Positions 16,730-25,407 of a DNA stretch of 64,000 nucleotides are shown piece by piece (position 1 is the first letter of the stretch; each line of letters opens with the position of its first letter). A program made the translations under genes and the position numbers. The notes below the pieces were generated by a model. The model did no database searches. It was not told where the DNA came from and saw only the letters and a list, made by a program, of their open reading frames with translations. Source of the DNA: Bradyrhizobium commune (GTDB lineage: Bacteria > Pseudomonadota > Alphaproteobacteria > Rhizobiales > Xanthobacteraceae); NCBI RefSeq assembly GCF_015624505.1, contig NZ_CP061379.1:3906001-3970000 (forward strand), read 5' to 3'.

Positions 16730-17302
16730 GCATCCTCGCGGCCTGTCTCGCCCGAGCTTTGCTTCGTTGCGGCACCCTCTTTTGTCAGAGGGCGCAGGGA
16801 AGGCCGGGTGCCGGCTGGCACCCGCGGTCCACTGTGCGAAGTTGCGCTACAAGAGGCTGCACAGCGGCATACAGGTGAAGCCCAACACACGGCCTTCCCT
16901 GCGCAGTGGTTTGACGGCTTATGCCGAGTTCTCCCCGGGGAGCGATGCACTATTGCCCCCGTCGCCTTGCAGATGACTGATGCGCGCGCCCGGTCGGGCC
17001 GCCACATCACCACAAGACTTGGCGCACAGACCTCGGGCGCCAGGACGACACGGTTTTGCCGTACGCTAAATCACACCGGTCGTGTGCGCGCCGGTTCTCG
17101 CTCACGGTTGCCCCGCCCTGCGATGCCTTTCGCGCCGATGTGACATGCGTCCACCGCCGCTCACCCCGCGTTTCGTGACGATCGCGATACGCCCCTCTGA
17201 CCGGGATGAGGTGGCGATGATCTACTGCAAATCAGAAATTCGGTAAAGCGGAATATTTTCGCCGCGTGCGATTGACCCGCCATTTGTGTGTTTTGCCCGA
17301 CG
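16730..17302 (+). repeat. Dispersed intergenic repeat, copy 2, inverted relative to copy 1 at 2192-2763
   Basis: This copy reads on the plus strand what copy 1 reads on the minus strand, starting at GCATCCTCGCGG and ending at TTTTGCCCGACG. Small differences include CTAAAT against CAAT near 17066 and GATGATCTAC against TGACGTTCTAC near 17215. The pair encloses about 14 kb containing the COQ10-like gene through the PspA-like gene. It has the same internal hairpins and no conserved reading frame. It ends about 37 bases before the ridA-like stop codon. Confidence 0.85.
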
Positions 17303-17338
17303 AGCCGCACAAGGGATTGTAGCTCGAAGCCGGCCGCC

Positions 17339-17722
17339 TCACGGCCGCCGGCAGACCAGATCGATCTCGATCAGCGCGTCATAGGCAAGACCGGTGACGC
17401 CGACGCAGGTGCGGGCCGGCAGGCGGCCGGGCGCGAAGTACGTGCGGTAGGTCTCGTTCATCGCGGCGTAGTCGTCCTTGAAGCGCGTGAGATACACGCG
17501 CGCCATTACCACGTGCTCAAGGGCGAGATCGAGGCCGGCGAGAACCACCTTCAAATTCTCCATCACCGCACTGGTCTGTGCGACGATGCCGTCAGGCAGG
17601 ACGCCCGGTGTCTCGGGCGTATCCGGCATCTGGCCGGTGACAAAGACAAAACCGTCGGTCTCGACGGCGTGGCTGAAGGGCGCGACCGGCTTCGGGCCGC
17701 CGCTGATCATGTGGAATTTCAC
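17339..17722 (-). CDS. RidA-family protein (reactive intermediate deaminase)
   Basis: RidA proteins hydrolyse reactive enamine/imine intermediates formed by PLP enzymes; some members act on other small amino compounds. The 127-residue product has the family pattern PFSHAVETDGFVFVTGQMP, VMENLKVVLAGLDL, and the C-terminal signature RTCVGVTGLAYDALIEID containing the Arg that binds the substrate carboxylate. I chose a GTG start at 17722 because AAGGAC lies about 8 bases upstream; an ATG at 17710 is the alternative. It follows the AraC-amidase gene by 17 bases, so it is probably the last gene of the amide cluster. Confidence 0.9.
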   Translation of the reverse strand: MKFHMISGGPKPVAPFSHAVETDGFVFVTGQMPDTPETPGVLPDGIVAQTSAVMENLKVVLAGLDLALEHVVMARVYLTRFKDDYAAMNETYRTYFAPGRLPARTCVGVTGLAYDALIEIDLVCRRP

Positions 17723-17739
17723 TTGAGCTGTCCTTGGTT

Positions 17740-20067
17740 TTAGGGCGCGTTCTGGAACAGACGCTTGCTGAGGATGGCGTGCACGCCCCAATTGCCGTCG
17801 ACGACCTGGGTGACGCCGAAATCGACCGCGGCCGACATCAGCGCGATCGCCTCGTCCTCGCTCAGGCCCTTCACATTCATCAGGAAGCGCCGCATCTTGC
17901 GAAAGGCGTCCTTCATCGCGAGGTCGAGCGAGGACTTTGCGTAGACCTCGCTCTGGCCCTGGGCGCCGAACTCGGCGAGGTAGTTGGGATGGCTGAAGCC
18001 GGTCAGCACCCAGTCGGTCTCGGTCTCGATCAGGGGATAGGAGAGATCGGCAAAGGGTTGGCCGGCGAGATCGGCCTTCTTGTGCAGGATCACCTCGAAC
18101 GTGCCGGTCATCGAGCACTCGATTGCCGTTCCGCTCAGTTCGCCGTCGCCCTGGACCGCATGGGGATCGCCCACCGACAGTAACGCTCCCGGGACCGAGA
18201 CGGGCAGATAGACGGCAGACCCCTTCCCCAGCCGCCAATTGTCGAGATTGCCGCCGAAATAGGATGGCGGCACGGAATCGATGAAGTCGACCTCGCGCGG
18301 TGCAACCGCGATCACGCCGAAATGCGGACGGAGCGGAATGCGGATGCCATCGAGCACCGCGTGGCGACGCTTCACGGTGCCCGGCAACACGGGAATGCCG
18401 GGATAATCGTAGGTCGTGTGGACCACGCCGGAGGGATCGGTCTGTGGCTCCCAGCGGTAGGAGTAGAGCGCGCGGGCGTGGGACGCCGCGCCGCTGTCGA
18501 AGATCTCATAGATGGTCACAACCTCGCGCGGCTTGGGACCTGCGAGAAACTCGTTGTAATGGTAGCCCCACCAGGCCGCGACGGAGGAGCCGAACACGCG
18601 GCCGGCATGGGCGGGATTGCGGCTCGCGCGCGGCACGATGTCGAGGATCCGCACCTCGAGCACGTCGCCGGGCTGCGCGTCCTTCACGGCCACGGGTCCC
18701 GTGCAGATGTGTACGCCAAATCCCTCGCCGGCGCCGCGGCCGAACACGCTGGCGTCCATCGGGCCGGCGCCGCGGCGATCGACGTTCTTCCGGTCCGCCG
18801 TCCAGCCGAACACGCTTTCGGCGGCGTCATCACCCACGATCATCGCCTCCGGATCGTCGGAAGCGTGCTGGGTCAGCGTCTCGATGGTGATGGTGTCGCC
18901 GGATGTGATCTCGATCTGCGGCGGCAGCGAGCGGCTGAAATAGCCCCAATGAACGCGGCTGGCCTCGACCGGAAGATGGTGGTGCCTGCGCTCGGCGGTT
19001 CTGGTCTCGACCGTGCCGGCGCGGGTGATATTGCTGCGTGCCTCTGCGCCACTCTGATGCGCGCGCGCCAGCGCTTGCTGCGGCCAACCGCGCTGGCCGG
19101 CGGCGCCGTGCTGCGCGGTCGCCCGCTCCGCCTCCTGCTGGCGGAATTCACGCGGCGGCAAGCCGAAGCGATGACGAAAGGCGCGGCTGAAATGCGCGGA
19201 ATCGCCAAAGCCATAGGCATAGGCGATTTCCGAGATCGAGCGATGCGCCTCGGCCGGATTGGAGAGATCGGCCCAGGCGCGCTGGAGCCGGCGCTCGCGG
19301 ACGTAATGGGTGAAATTGTCGCCGACCGTCTCGAACAGCTTTTGCAGATAACGCTCGGAGATGCCCTCTGCCTGCGCGACACGCGCCGGCACCAGCTCGG
19401 GATCGTCGAGCCGGCGCTCGATGGTCTGGCAGATCCGGTGCAGCAGCGCCGCCTGCGTCGCGCTCGATCCGGCGTCGGATGTCGAGGCCGCGAGATGATG
19501 GGCGAGTGTCAGCAGGAGATCCACGAGCGATTGCGCGACCGCATTCCATTCCGCGTCGCTCAACGTGTCGAGCGTGCGCGCGGTCGCGTCCAAGAGGCGC
19601 GCGAACACGTCCGCAAAGCCGCTGGGCGGAACGACGCGGGGCTCGGGCAGCCGCGGCTTGCCCGACAGGCGTCCGTGCAGCGCCTCCGAGGTCACCGACA
19701 GCACGATGGCGCGCATGTCGCGCTGGAATACGATGCTCCAGTCGCCGCTGCGCGGCAGCAGCACGAGATGGCCGACGGGAACGATGCGATGGCCGGCCGC
19801 GCTCTTCAGCACCATGCCGTCCTCGACCGGCATCAGCGCGATCGGCAGCTCGTCGTTTGCCTGCGCGAGTGGCGCGACACTCTGTGCGCCGGCGGCCATG
19901 CGCGTCAGCGCCACGCCTGCGGCATGACGATGCGAGGCGGTCGCGTGTCCGTCATAGAAGGAATTGTTCGTTGCCGGTTGCAGGCCGACCGCGGCCAGCA
20001 CGTCCCGCCAGGCCTCGGGGCGGTCGTCTTGTGCGTAGGACTCGCTCGTGAACGGGCGAAAACTCAT
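17740..20067 (-). CDS. AraC-family regulator fused to an acetamidase/formamidase domain
   Basis: One continuous frame of 775 residues encodes two proteins normally separate. Residues 1-190 resemble the AraC-binding-like sensor domain (FRPFTSESYAQDDRPEAWRD). Residues 229-311 are a double helix-turn-helix of the AraC type (VAQAEGISERYLQKLFE and ISEIAYAYGFGDSAHFSRAF). A linker of about 50 residues rich in Ala, Gln and Arg follows. From about residue 360 to the end is an acetamidase/formamidase domain (HWGYFSRSLPPQIEI, GRGAGEGFGVHICTGPVAV, DPHAVQGDGELSGTAIE), closely matching the neighbouring separate enzyme at 20202-21443. The linker aligns with the start of that enzyme but its Met is absent. 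The start at 20067 is preferred over 20166. The fusion could sense amide and hydrolyse it, or be a read-through merger. Confidence 0.88.
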   Translation of the reverse strand: MSFRPFTSESYAQDDRPEAWRDVLAAVGLQPATNNSFYDGHATASHRHAAGVALTRMAAGAQSVAPLAQANDELPIALMPVEDGMVLKSAAGHRIVPVGHLVLLPRSGDWSIVFQRDMRAIVLSVTSEALHGRLSGKPRLPEPRVVPPSGFADVFARLLDATARTLDTLSDAEWNAVAQSLVDLLLTLAHHLAASTSDAGSSATQAALLHRICQTIERRLDDPELVPARVAQAEGISERYLQKLFETVGDNFTHYVRERRLQRAWADLSNPAEAHRSISEIAYAYGFGDSAHFSRAFRHRFGLPPREFRQQEAERATAQHGAAGQRGWPQQALARAHQSGAEARSNITRAGTVETRTAERRHHHLPVEASRVHWGYFSRSLPPQIEITSGDTITIETLTQHASDDPEAMIVGDDAAESVFGWTADRKNVDRRGAGPMDASVFGRGAGEGFGVHICTGPVAVKDAQPGDVLEVRILDIVPRASRNPAHAGRVFGSSVAAWWGYHYNEFLAGPKPREVVTIYEIFDSGAASHARALYSYRWEPQTDPSGVVHTTYDYPGIPVLPGTVKRRHAVLDGIRIPLRPHFGVIAVAPREVDFIDSVPPSYFGGNLDNWRLGKGSAVYLPVSVPGALLSVGDPHAVQGDGELSGTAIECSMTGTFEVILHKKADLAGQPFADLSYPLIETETDWVLTGFSHPNYLAEFGAQGQSEVYAKSSLDLAMKDAFRKMRRFLMNVKGLSEDEAIALMSAAVDFGVTQVVDGNWGVHAILSKRLFQNAP

Positions 20068-20201
20068 CGGATCGACCCAGATTGCAGTCGATCGAAGCAA
20101 CCTCTGTGCCAGACGCACGCGATCTTCCGTCGCAGCGACGGGGCGCAAATGATCTCCGCTCTTCACTTGTTCATCTCGAAAACGGAATACCCTTCAATGC
20201 A

Positions 20202-21443
20202 TTAGTCACACCGGAACATGTTTTTGCGGATCGTGCCATGAACACCCCAATTGGCATCGACCACCTGGGTGACGCCGAAATCGGCACCAACCGACATCAG
20301 CGAGATCGCCTCGTCCTCGCTGAGGCCGTGCACGGTCATCAGGAACCGACGCAGCTTGCGAAACGCATCGCGCATCGCACGGTCGAGACTGCTGTGATTG
20401 GCAATCTCGGTTTGCGCATCGGCGCCGAGGGCTGCGAGATAGTTCGGATAGGTGAAGCCGTAGAACGACCAGGCCTGATCGGTCTCGAGCATGGGATGGT
20501 CGAGGCCTTCGAGATGGGTGCCGGCGAGGTCGGCCTTCTTGTGCAGGATGAACTCGAAATCGCCCGTGAGCGATGTCTCGATCGCGGTGCCGCCGAGCTC
20601 ACTGTCGCCTTGGGCTGCATGGGGATCGCCGACCGAGAAATAGGCACCGGGCACCGCGACCGGATAGAACATCCGCGCGCCCTTGCCGATGCGCCAGTCG
20701 TCGATGTTGCCGCCGGTATAGCTCGGCGGGATCGAGCTGACGAAATCGGCTTCCGATGGCGCGAGGCCCATGGTGCCGAAATGCAGCCGCGCCGGCACCT
20801 TGACGCTTGCGAGGATGTTTTCGCGTTTCCTGATGGTGGCGTGGTCGACGCGGACGCCGGGATAGTCGATGGTCGGATGCACGATGCCGTCGGGATCGGT
20901 CTGCGGCGTCCAGACGTAATTGTAGACGGCTTTTGCGTAGGGCTCGCCCGAAGTGTCGAGCTCGAAGATGGTGACGACCTCGCGCGGCTTCGGCTCTTCG
21001 ATCAAATCGTGATAGTGAAAGCCCCAATTGGCGGCGACGTTGGAGCCGAAGCAGCGGCCGGCATGGCAGGCGCTGCAGCTCGGCCGCGGCCGCACGTCGA
21101 GGATGCGCACTTCGAGAATGTCGCCGGGCTCGGCGCCTTCGATCGCGACGGGACCTGTGAGGAGGTGCACGCCGATCCCCTCGCCTGCGCCGCGGATGAA
21201 CGGTCCTTCGACCGGGCCCGAGCCGCGGCGCGCCACAGCCTTGTGCTCGCGGGTCCACTGGAACACGCTCTCGGCGCCGGGATCGCCCGCAATCATCCGC
21301 TCGTAATCGTCATTGGCGTGATGGGTCAGCGTCTCGATGGTGGCGCGATCGCCGGAGCGCAGCGTCAGAGCCGGGGTCACCTTCTTGGAGAAGTAGCCCC
21401 AATGGACGGTCTTGGGCGAAACCGGCAGCGTGAAATGCTTCAT
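20202..21443 (-). CDS. Acetamidase/formamidase
   Basis: The 413-residue enzyme belongs to the FmdA/AmdA family, which hydrolyses short-chain amides to ammonia and the acid. It begins MKHFTLPVSPKTVHWGYFSK, with a GAGG ribosome site 7 bases before the ATG at 21443. Motifs GAGEGIGVHLLTGPVAIEGA, GDPHAAQGDSELGGTAIE and SVGADFGVTQVVDANWGVH are shared almost residue for residue with the enzyme half of the AraC fusion downstream. It lies 49 bases after the ABC permease-ATPase gene, so uptake and hydrolysis are likely co-expressed. The exact amide is not readable from sequence. Confidence 0.92.
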   Translation of the reverse strand: MKHFTLPVSPKTVHWGYFSKKVTPALTLRSGDRATIETLTHHANDDYERMIAGDPGAESVFQWTREHKAVARRGSGPVEGPFIRGAGEGIGVHLLTGPVAIEGAEPGDILEVRILDVRPRPSCSACHAGRCFGSNVAANWGFHYHDLIEEPKPREVVTIFELDTSGEPYAKAVYNYVWTPQTDPDGIVHPTIDYPGVRVDHATIRKRENILASVKVPARLHFGTMGLAPSEADFVSSIPPSYTGGNIDDWRIGKGARMFYPVAVPGAYFSVGDPHAAQGDSELGGTAIETSLTGDFEFILHKKADLAGTHLEGLDHPMLETDQAWSFYGFTYPNYLAALGADAQTEIANHSSLDRAMRDAFRKLRRFLMTVHGLSEDEAISLMSVGADFGVTQVVDANWGVHGTIRKNMFRCD

Positions 21444-21492
21444 GAGGTGGCCTCTTTCGGAAACGCGGTCTTGCACGTCGCGGATGCGGCAT

Positions 21493-23127
21493 TCATCGCA
21501 CCGCCTCCGGGGTCTTGTCGGCTTCCATCACGCTGAGGAAACGCGCGGTCAGCGGATTGCGGGGATTGGAGAGCACCTCGTGCGCCGGCCCCTCCTCGAT
21601 GATCTTGCCGCCGTTCAGGAACGCGACGCGGTCGGCGACTTCATCGGCGAAGCGGATCTGATGGGTCGAGATGATCATGGTGAGACCGTCGTCGATGGCG
21701 AGCCGCCGGATCACCTCCAGCACCTCGTTGACGAGCTCGGGATCGAGTGCGGAGGTCGGCTCGTCCAAAAGCAGCACGCTCGGGTTCGGTGCCAGCGCAC
21801 GCGCAATGGCGACGCGTTGCTGCTGGCCGCCGGAGAGATGCCGCGGCAGCGCATCGGCGCGATGCGACAGGCCGACGCGATCGAGCAGCTCGGTCGCACG
21901 CCGGTCGGCATCGATGCGGGTCATGCCGTGGACCCAGCGCAGCGGCCCCGCGACGTTCTCTCGCGCCGACAGATGAGCAAACAGGTTGAATTGCTGGAAC
22001 ACCATGCCGACGCCAACGCTGGCGCGCTCGTTGGCGATGGCGCGCGGCGACAGCGGCTTGCCATCCTCGGCAAAGCCGAGCCGCCGGCCGCCGACCCGCA
22101 CGGTGCCGGCATCCCAGTTTTCGAGGTGGTTGACGCAGCGGAGCAGCGTGCTCTTGCCCGAGCCGCTCGGCCCGAGCAGCGCAACGACCTCGCCGACGCG
22201 CACCGTGAGGTCGAGGCCGTCGAGCACCTTCTGCTTGCCATAGCTCTTGATGAGGTCCCTGGCCTCGACCGCGATGTTGTTGCGCGCGATCGTCGCGGCG
22301 CGACGGGCGCGCTCCTCGCGGGTCAGCGCCAGCGGGGGCGTGTCGGTGAGCTCTGCCGGCGCCGGTTCGGGATCGGCGGCAGTCGCGTCGGCAAGCGTGA
22401 GCCTGGTGGTGAGATCGACGCGGCGCCACGGCAGGTAATCGGCCAATTTTCGCTCGCGCCCCTTTGTAAGGTCCTTGGCACGATCGAGATCGAGCAGCCA
22501 CTCGACGAACAGCTGGATGGCGCTGATGGTCGCGGTCAGCACGAGATACAGAAGGCCCGAGGCGAAGAAGATCGAGAAGAAGTCGAAGGTCGAGGACGCA
22601 AGTTGCGTCGAGCGCAGCGTCAGCTCCTGCACCGCGACGACGGAGGCGAGCGAAGAGTTCTTCAGCGCGCTGACCGCCTCGTTGCCGAAAGCGGGGATCA
22701 TGGTGCGGATCGCCTGCGGCGCGATCACGCGGCGCATCAGGACCGATGGCGTCATGCCGAGCGCCTGGCCTGCCGTCACCTGGCCGCGGTCGACGCCGAG
22801 CACGCCGGCACGCAGCATCTCGGCGATGAACGGCGCCTCGTTGCAGGCGAGCGCGAGGCCGGCCGCCAGCACCGCCGGCAGCTTGATGCCGATATGCGGC
22901 AGCGCGTCGTAGGCGAACACCATCTGGAGGATCAGCGGCGTGCCGCGGAAGATCACGGTGTAGCCCCGGGCGATCGCCGCCAGCGCCCAGAAGCGCGAGA
23001 GCTGCATGCCGGCGAGGATCAATCCGAGGATCAATCCGCCGCCGAGCCCGAGGGCAGTCACCTGAAGGGTGAGCTCGATGCCCTCGAGCAGATACGGCAT
23101 GCTCAGGTAATGGAGGAACAGCGACAT
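21493..23127 (-). CDS. Polar amino acid/amide-type ABC transporter, permease fused to ATPase
   Basis: The 544-residue product joins two subunits that are usually separate. Residues 1-215 form an inner-membrane permease of the HisMQ type, with the EAA loop at about 103-125 (EMLRAGVLGVDRGQVTAGQALGM region). After a linker of about 70 residues, the ATPase runs from about 285 to 540, with Walker [10 protein letters not shown] (319-327), a signature LSGGQQQR and Walker B LLLDEP. Its ATG shares one base with the TGA of the binding-protein gene upstream, so the two are translationally coupled. Substrate is probably an amide or small amino compound given the neighbouring amidases. Confidence 0.93.
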   Translation of the reverse strand: MSLFLHYLSMPYLLEGIELTLQVTALGLGGGLILGLILAGMQLSRFWALAAIARGYTVIFRGTPLILQMVFAYDALPHIGIKLPAVLAAGLALACNEAPFIAEMLRAGVLGVDRGQVTAGQALGMTPSVLMRRVIAPQAIRTMIPAFGNEAVSALKNSSLASVVAVQELTLRSTQLASSTFDFFSIFFASGLLYLVLTATISAIQLFVEWLLDLDRAKDLTKGRERKLADYLPWRRVDLTTRLTLADATAADPEPAPAELTDTPPLALTREERARRAATIARNNIAVEARDLIKSYGKQKVLDGLDLTVRVGEVVALLGPSGSGKSTLLRCVNHLENWDAGTVRVGGRRLGFAEDGKPLSPRAIANERASVGVGMVFQQFNLFAHLSARENVAGPLRWVHGMTRIDADRRATELLDRVGLSHRADALPRHLSGGQQQRVAIARALAPNPSVLLLDEPTSALDPELVNEVLEVIRRLAIDDGLTMIISTHQIRFADEVADRVAFLNGGKIIEEGPAHEVLSNPRNPLTARFLSVMEADKTPEAVR

Positions 23128-24044
23128 CAGTCAGCCGTCAGAATGTCCGGCTCCTTGAAGTTGTTCACGTCGAGCCCATGCTTCTTCAAAAGCTCCATAT
23201 GCGTGCCGGCCTTCTGCACCTCGATCAGCGCGGCGAGCACGGCGTCGCGGAATTTCGGCTTGTCCTTCGGCACGGCGATGCCGACCGAATACGGGATCGT
23301 CACCGCGATCGCCTTCTCCAGCTTGTCCGGATAGGCCTTGACCGCGCTGTCGACGGTGTTGACGTCGTTGACATAGGTGTCGGCACGGCCGGCGAGGATC
23401 GCCTGGATGCAGTTGGCGTTGTTGTCATAGAGCTGGACGGTCGGCTCCGCCTTGCCGGCTTTCTTGCATTCCGGCGCCAGGGCCTGGACCAGCGGCACCT
23501 CGACATAACCGGTGTTTTCCGCCGCGGCTGCGCCGCACATCGACATATTGATGCCGTTGATGCCCTTCGGATTGCCCTTGGCGACCAGCACGCCGTCGAA
23601 CACCTTTGAATAGGTGATGAAGTCGGCGGCCTTGGCGCGCTCCTTGGTGGCGTAGATGTCGGAGATCACGATGTCGGCCTGCCCTGCGGACAGCGTGGTC
23701 AACAGCGCTGCGAACACCACGGGCTTGTAGGTCAGCTTGAAGCCGAGGCATTCGCCGATGGCCTCGCCGAGATCGACGTCGAAGCCGATATATTTGCTGG
23801 GATCCTTCGGGTCGATCGTCTCATAGCCCGGCGTGTGCGGGTTGATGGCGTTGACGAGGGTCTTGCCCTTCCAGTCCGGATATTTTTCCTGGAGCGCGGC
23901 GCAGGCGGCGGGCGCTGCCGCCTGCGCACTCAGCGGCGCGGCGGCGACGAGGCCAAAAGCGATGGCGGCGCCGAGCGCGACCCTGCGCCATGGCAATGAT
24001 GCACGCGCGATCCCCCGCGCCTGGGGCAAAACCCGTCTGTCCAT
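23127..24044 (-). CDS. Periplasmic substrate-binding protein of the amide-cluster ABC transporter
   Basis: The 305-residue product is a family 3 solute-binding protein. A signal peptide of about 43 residues ends with PLSAQAAAPA. The mature protein has YIGFDVDLGEAIGECLGFKL and the second-lobe pattern ADIVISDIYATKERAKAADF, typical of amino-acid-type binding proteins. AAGGAG lies 6 bases before the ATG at 24044. It is the first gene of the amide operon and overlaps the permease-ATPase start by one base. Ligand specificity is not evident. Confidence 0.93.
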   Translation of the reverse strand: MDRRVLPQARGIARASLPWRRVALGAAIAFGLVAAAPLSAQAAAPAACAALQEKYPDWKGKTLVNAINPHTPGYETIDPKDPSKYIGFDVDLGEAIGECLGFKLTYKPVVFAALLTTLSAGQADIVISDIYATKERAKAADFITYSKVFDGVLVAKGNPKGINGINMSMCGAAAAENTGYVEVPLVQALAPECKKAGKAEPTVQLYDNNANCIQAILAGRADTYVNDVNTVDSAVKAYPDKLEKAIAVTIPYSVGIAVPKDKPKFRDAVLAALIEVQKAGTHMELLKKHGLDVNNFKEPDILTAD

Positions 24045-24460
24045 CTCCAGCTCCTTCGAATTGTCATGGCATCGGCCATGTTCCAGATCTCGGGAGCGAG
24101 CCTAGGTGGGATGCGAGCGGAAAAGCTTGTCCGCGGGCGTACAAAAAATTGGATGAAGCGGCCCGCGATTTGGGCAAACGGCTGCACAAAAACTGTTCGT
24201 GAGGTGCGATGCCCAGCCGTGCGCAATTCCGAATTCGGGAGAACCAAATCATCTCGTGCTGCGCGGCGATCCGCGCGAACTGCGAATCATTCGGTAAGAT
24301 GATTTGACGCAGATATGACGGTTGGACGGCCTAGTTGCTTCCGAGTCCGCAGCATCGCCACCGTTCTCCACAGCCTGTCCGCAGCATATCCACAGGCCGA
24401 CTATGCCGGATTCGCGAGCTCCTGCGAGATACTTGCTGCGCACAAACCCACAGGCCGGGT
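24045..24460. other. Intergenic region upstream of the amide operon
   Basis: About 415 bases between the binding-protein gene and the small exported protein, and the likely place for the promoter of the amide operon. I see no convincing sigma-54 site, riboswitch or coding frame. Copies of AAATCATCT (about 24247) and AGATGATTT (about 24297) form a loose inverted repeat that could be a regulator site. Short open frames here lack ribosome sites. Confidence 0.4.
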
Positions 24461-24724
24461 TTAGCCGCCAGCCTGGTCGAAGACGGTGCGGCATGCCTCG
24501 CTCAAATTGGCCCGATTGCGCCGCAGGCAGGCGGTGATGGCGCGGACATTGGGGATGTCGCCGGCGCAAAGCCGATAGACGTCGGGGCTGCAGGCACGTC
24601 GCTGCTCGGGGGTTCCCGGCTCCGCGTGGGCGACGGTGGCGAACAGCGTCAGGAACAGCCCGACGGTCGAGGCGCGACGCGCCCGGCTCTTTACACCTGC
24701 CAACCGCAAGAACCTCGCCTTCAT
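24461..24724 (-). CDS. Small exported cysteine-containing protein, 87 residues
   Basis: The ATG at 24724 has AGGAG 7 bases upstream. A basic N-terminus and hydrophobic stretch (STVGLFLTLFATVAHA) form a signal peptide ending in AHA. The mature part of about 53 residues has four Cys in the pattern ACSPDVYRLC, ITACLRRN and EACRTVF, so two disulfides are likely. I recall similar small secreted proteins in Bradyrhizobium with a Cys-rich repeat of this type. Function is unknown. Confidence 0.75.
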   Translation of the reverse strand: MKARFLRLAGVKSRARRASTVGLFLTLFATVAHAEPGTPEQRRACSPDVYRLCAGDIPNVRAITACLRRNRANLSEACRTVFDQAGG

Positions 24725-24980
24725 GACCGTCTCCTGTCCTGCCTAAACCCGACCGCCGCTGGCCGGTGTGGGCAAAGAGGTAGGAGGAATAAATCGCCGG
24801 GAATGTGATCTCCTTCACACTCTCCACATGCCGTAGGAACCTAAGCTTGCGCCGGGGATTTTTCAGAAATCGCTAACCAAACGGGGCCCGATCGCCGGAT
24901 CGTTAAAATGCGAACGATCGGGTCAATCGGGCAACAAACCGGCTTTGCGACAGTGCGCCATCCGCGTTCCGGAGGGTGTG

Positions 24981-25187
24981 ATGAGCGAAGCCGAATTCAA
25001 CTTGCTGCTGGATGCCGTGTGCGACGCCATGATCCATGACAATTTCGCGCCCGCGCCGGAGGAGGAATTCGTGCCCCACTCGTGGAGCTTCGACGCGACG
25101 CCCAGGAAAACTCCAATGGCCGCCAACGACAACGAGGGTGCTTGGCCCCTCCTGCCCTTTCCGGACGGCTGGTACGCCGCCTGCTGA
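24981..25187 (+). CDS. Small hypothetical protein, 68 residues
   Basis: The ATG at 24981 is preceded by GGAGG at 5 bases, which decides the start over an upstream one at 24945. The product begins MSEAEFNLLLDAVCDAMIHD and contains PAPEEEFVPHSWSF and a short MAANDNE motif. The last motif is common at the ends of small rhizobial proteins. It has no membrane segment or known domain. Not recognised as a named family. Confidence 0.65.
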   Translation: MSEAEFNLLLDAVCDAMIHDNFAPAPEEEFVPHSWSFDATPRKTPMAANDNEGAWPLLPFPDGWYAAC

Positions 25188-25260
25188 GAGGCTAGCCAGA
25201 CCTCACGAATAGCCGGACCGCACGAACGGACGCGCAACGCGCCTCCCCCGTGCGCTGAGA

Positions 25261-25407
25261 TCAATTCTTGACGCTCTCCTCGCCGTCCTGCGGCGCCCGG
25301 TCGGGTACGGCCGGCGGGAAGATGCTGTCATAGATCGCACGGGCCTCGCGAATGAGGCGAGCCCGCTCCAGCTCAGACTTCGGGACAAATTGGACGATGT
25401 CGCCCAC
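25261..25407 (-). CDS. Small conserved hypothetical protein, 48 residues
   Basis: A GTG at 25407 with GGAG 5 bases upstream opens a 48-codon frame ending in TGA at 25261. The product reads VGDIVQFVPKSELERARLIR and continues with EARAIYDSIFPPA. I recall nearly the same sequence in small hypothetical proteins of several Bradyrhizobium strains, which supports that it is real. A helix rich in Glu and Arg dominates, and there is no enzyme motif. Confidence 0.65.
   Translation of the reverse strand: MGDIVQFVPKSELERARLIREARAIYDSIFPPAVPDRAPQDGEESVKN

Noticed and set aside
24380..24400. A TATCCACA-like DnaA-box sequence.
   Set aside because: Only one imperfect box, with no cluster of boxes, AT-rich stretch or replication gene; not an origin.
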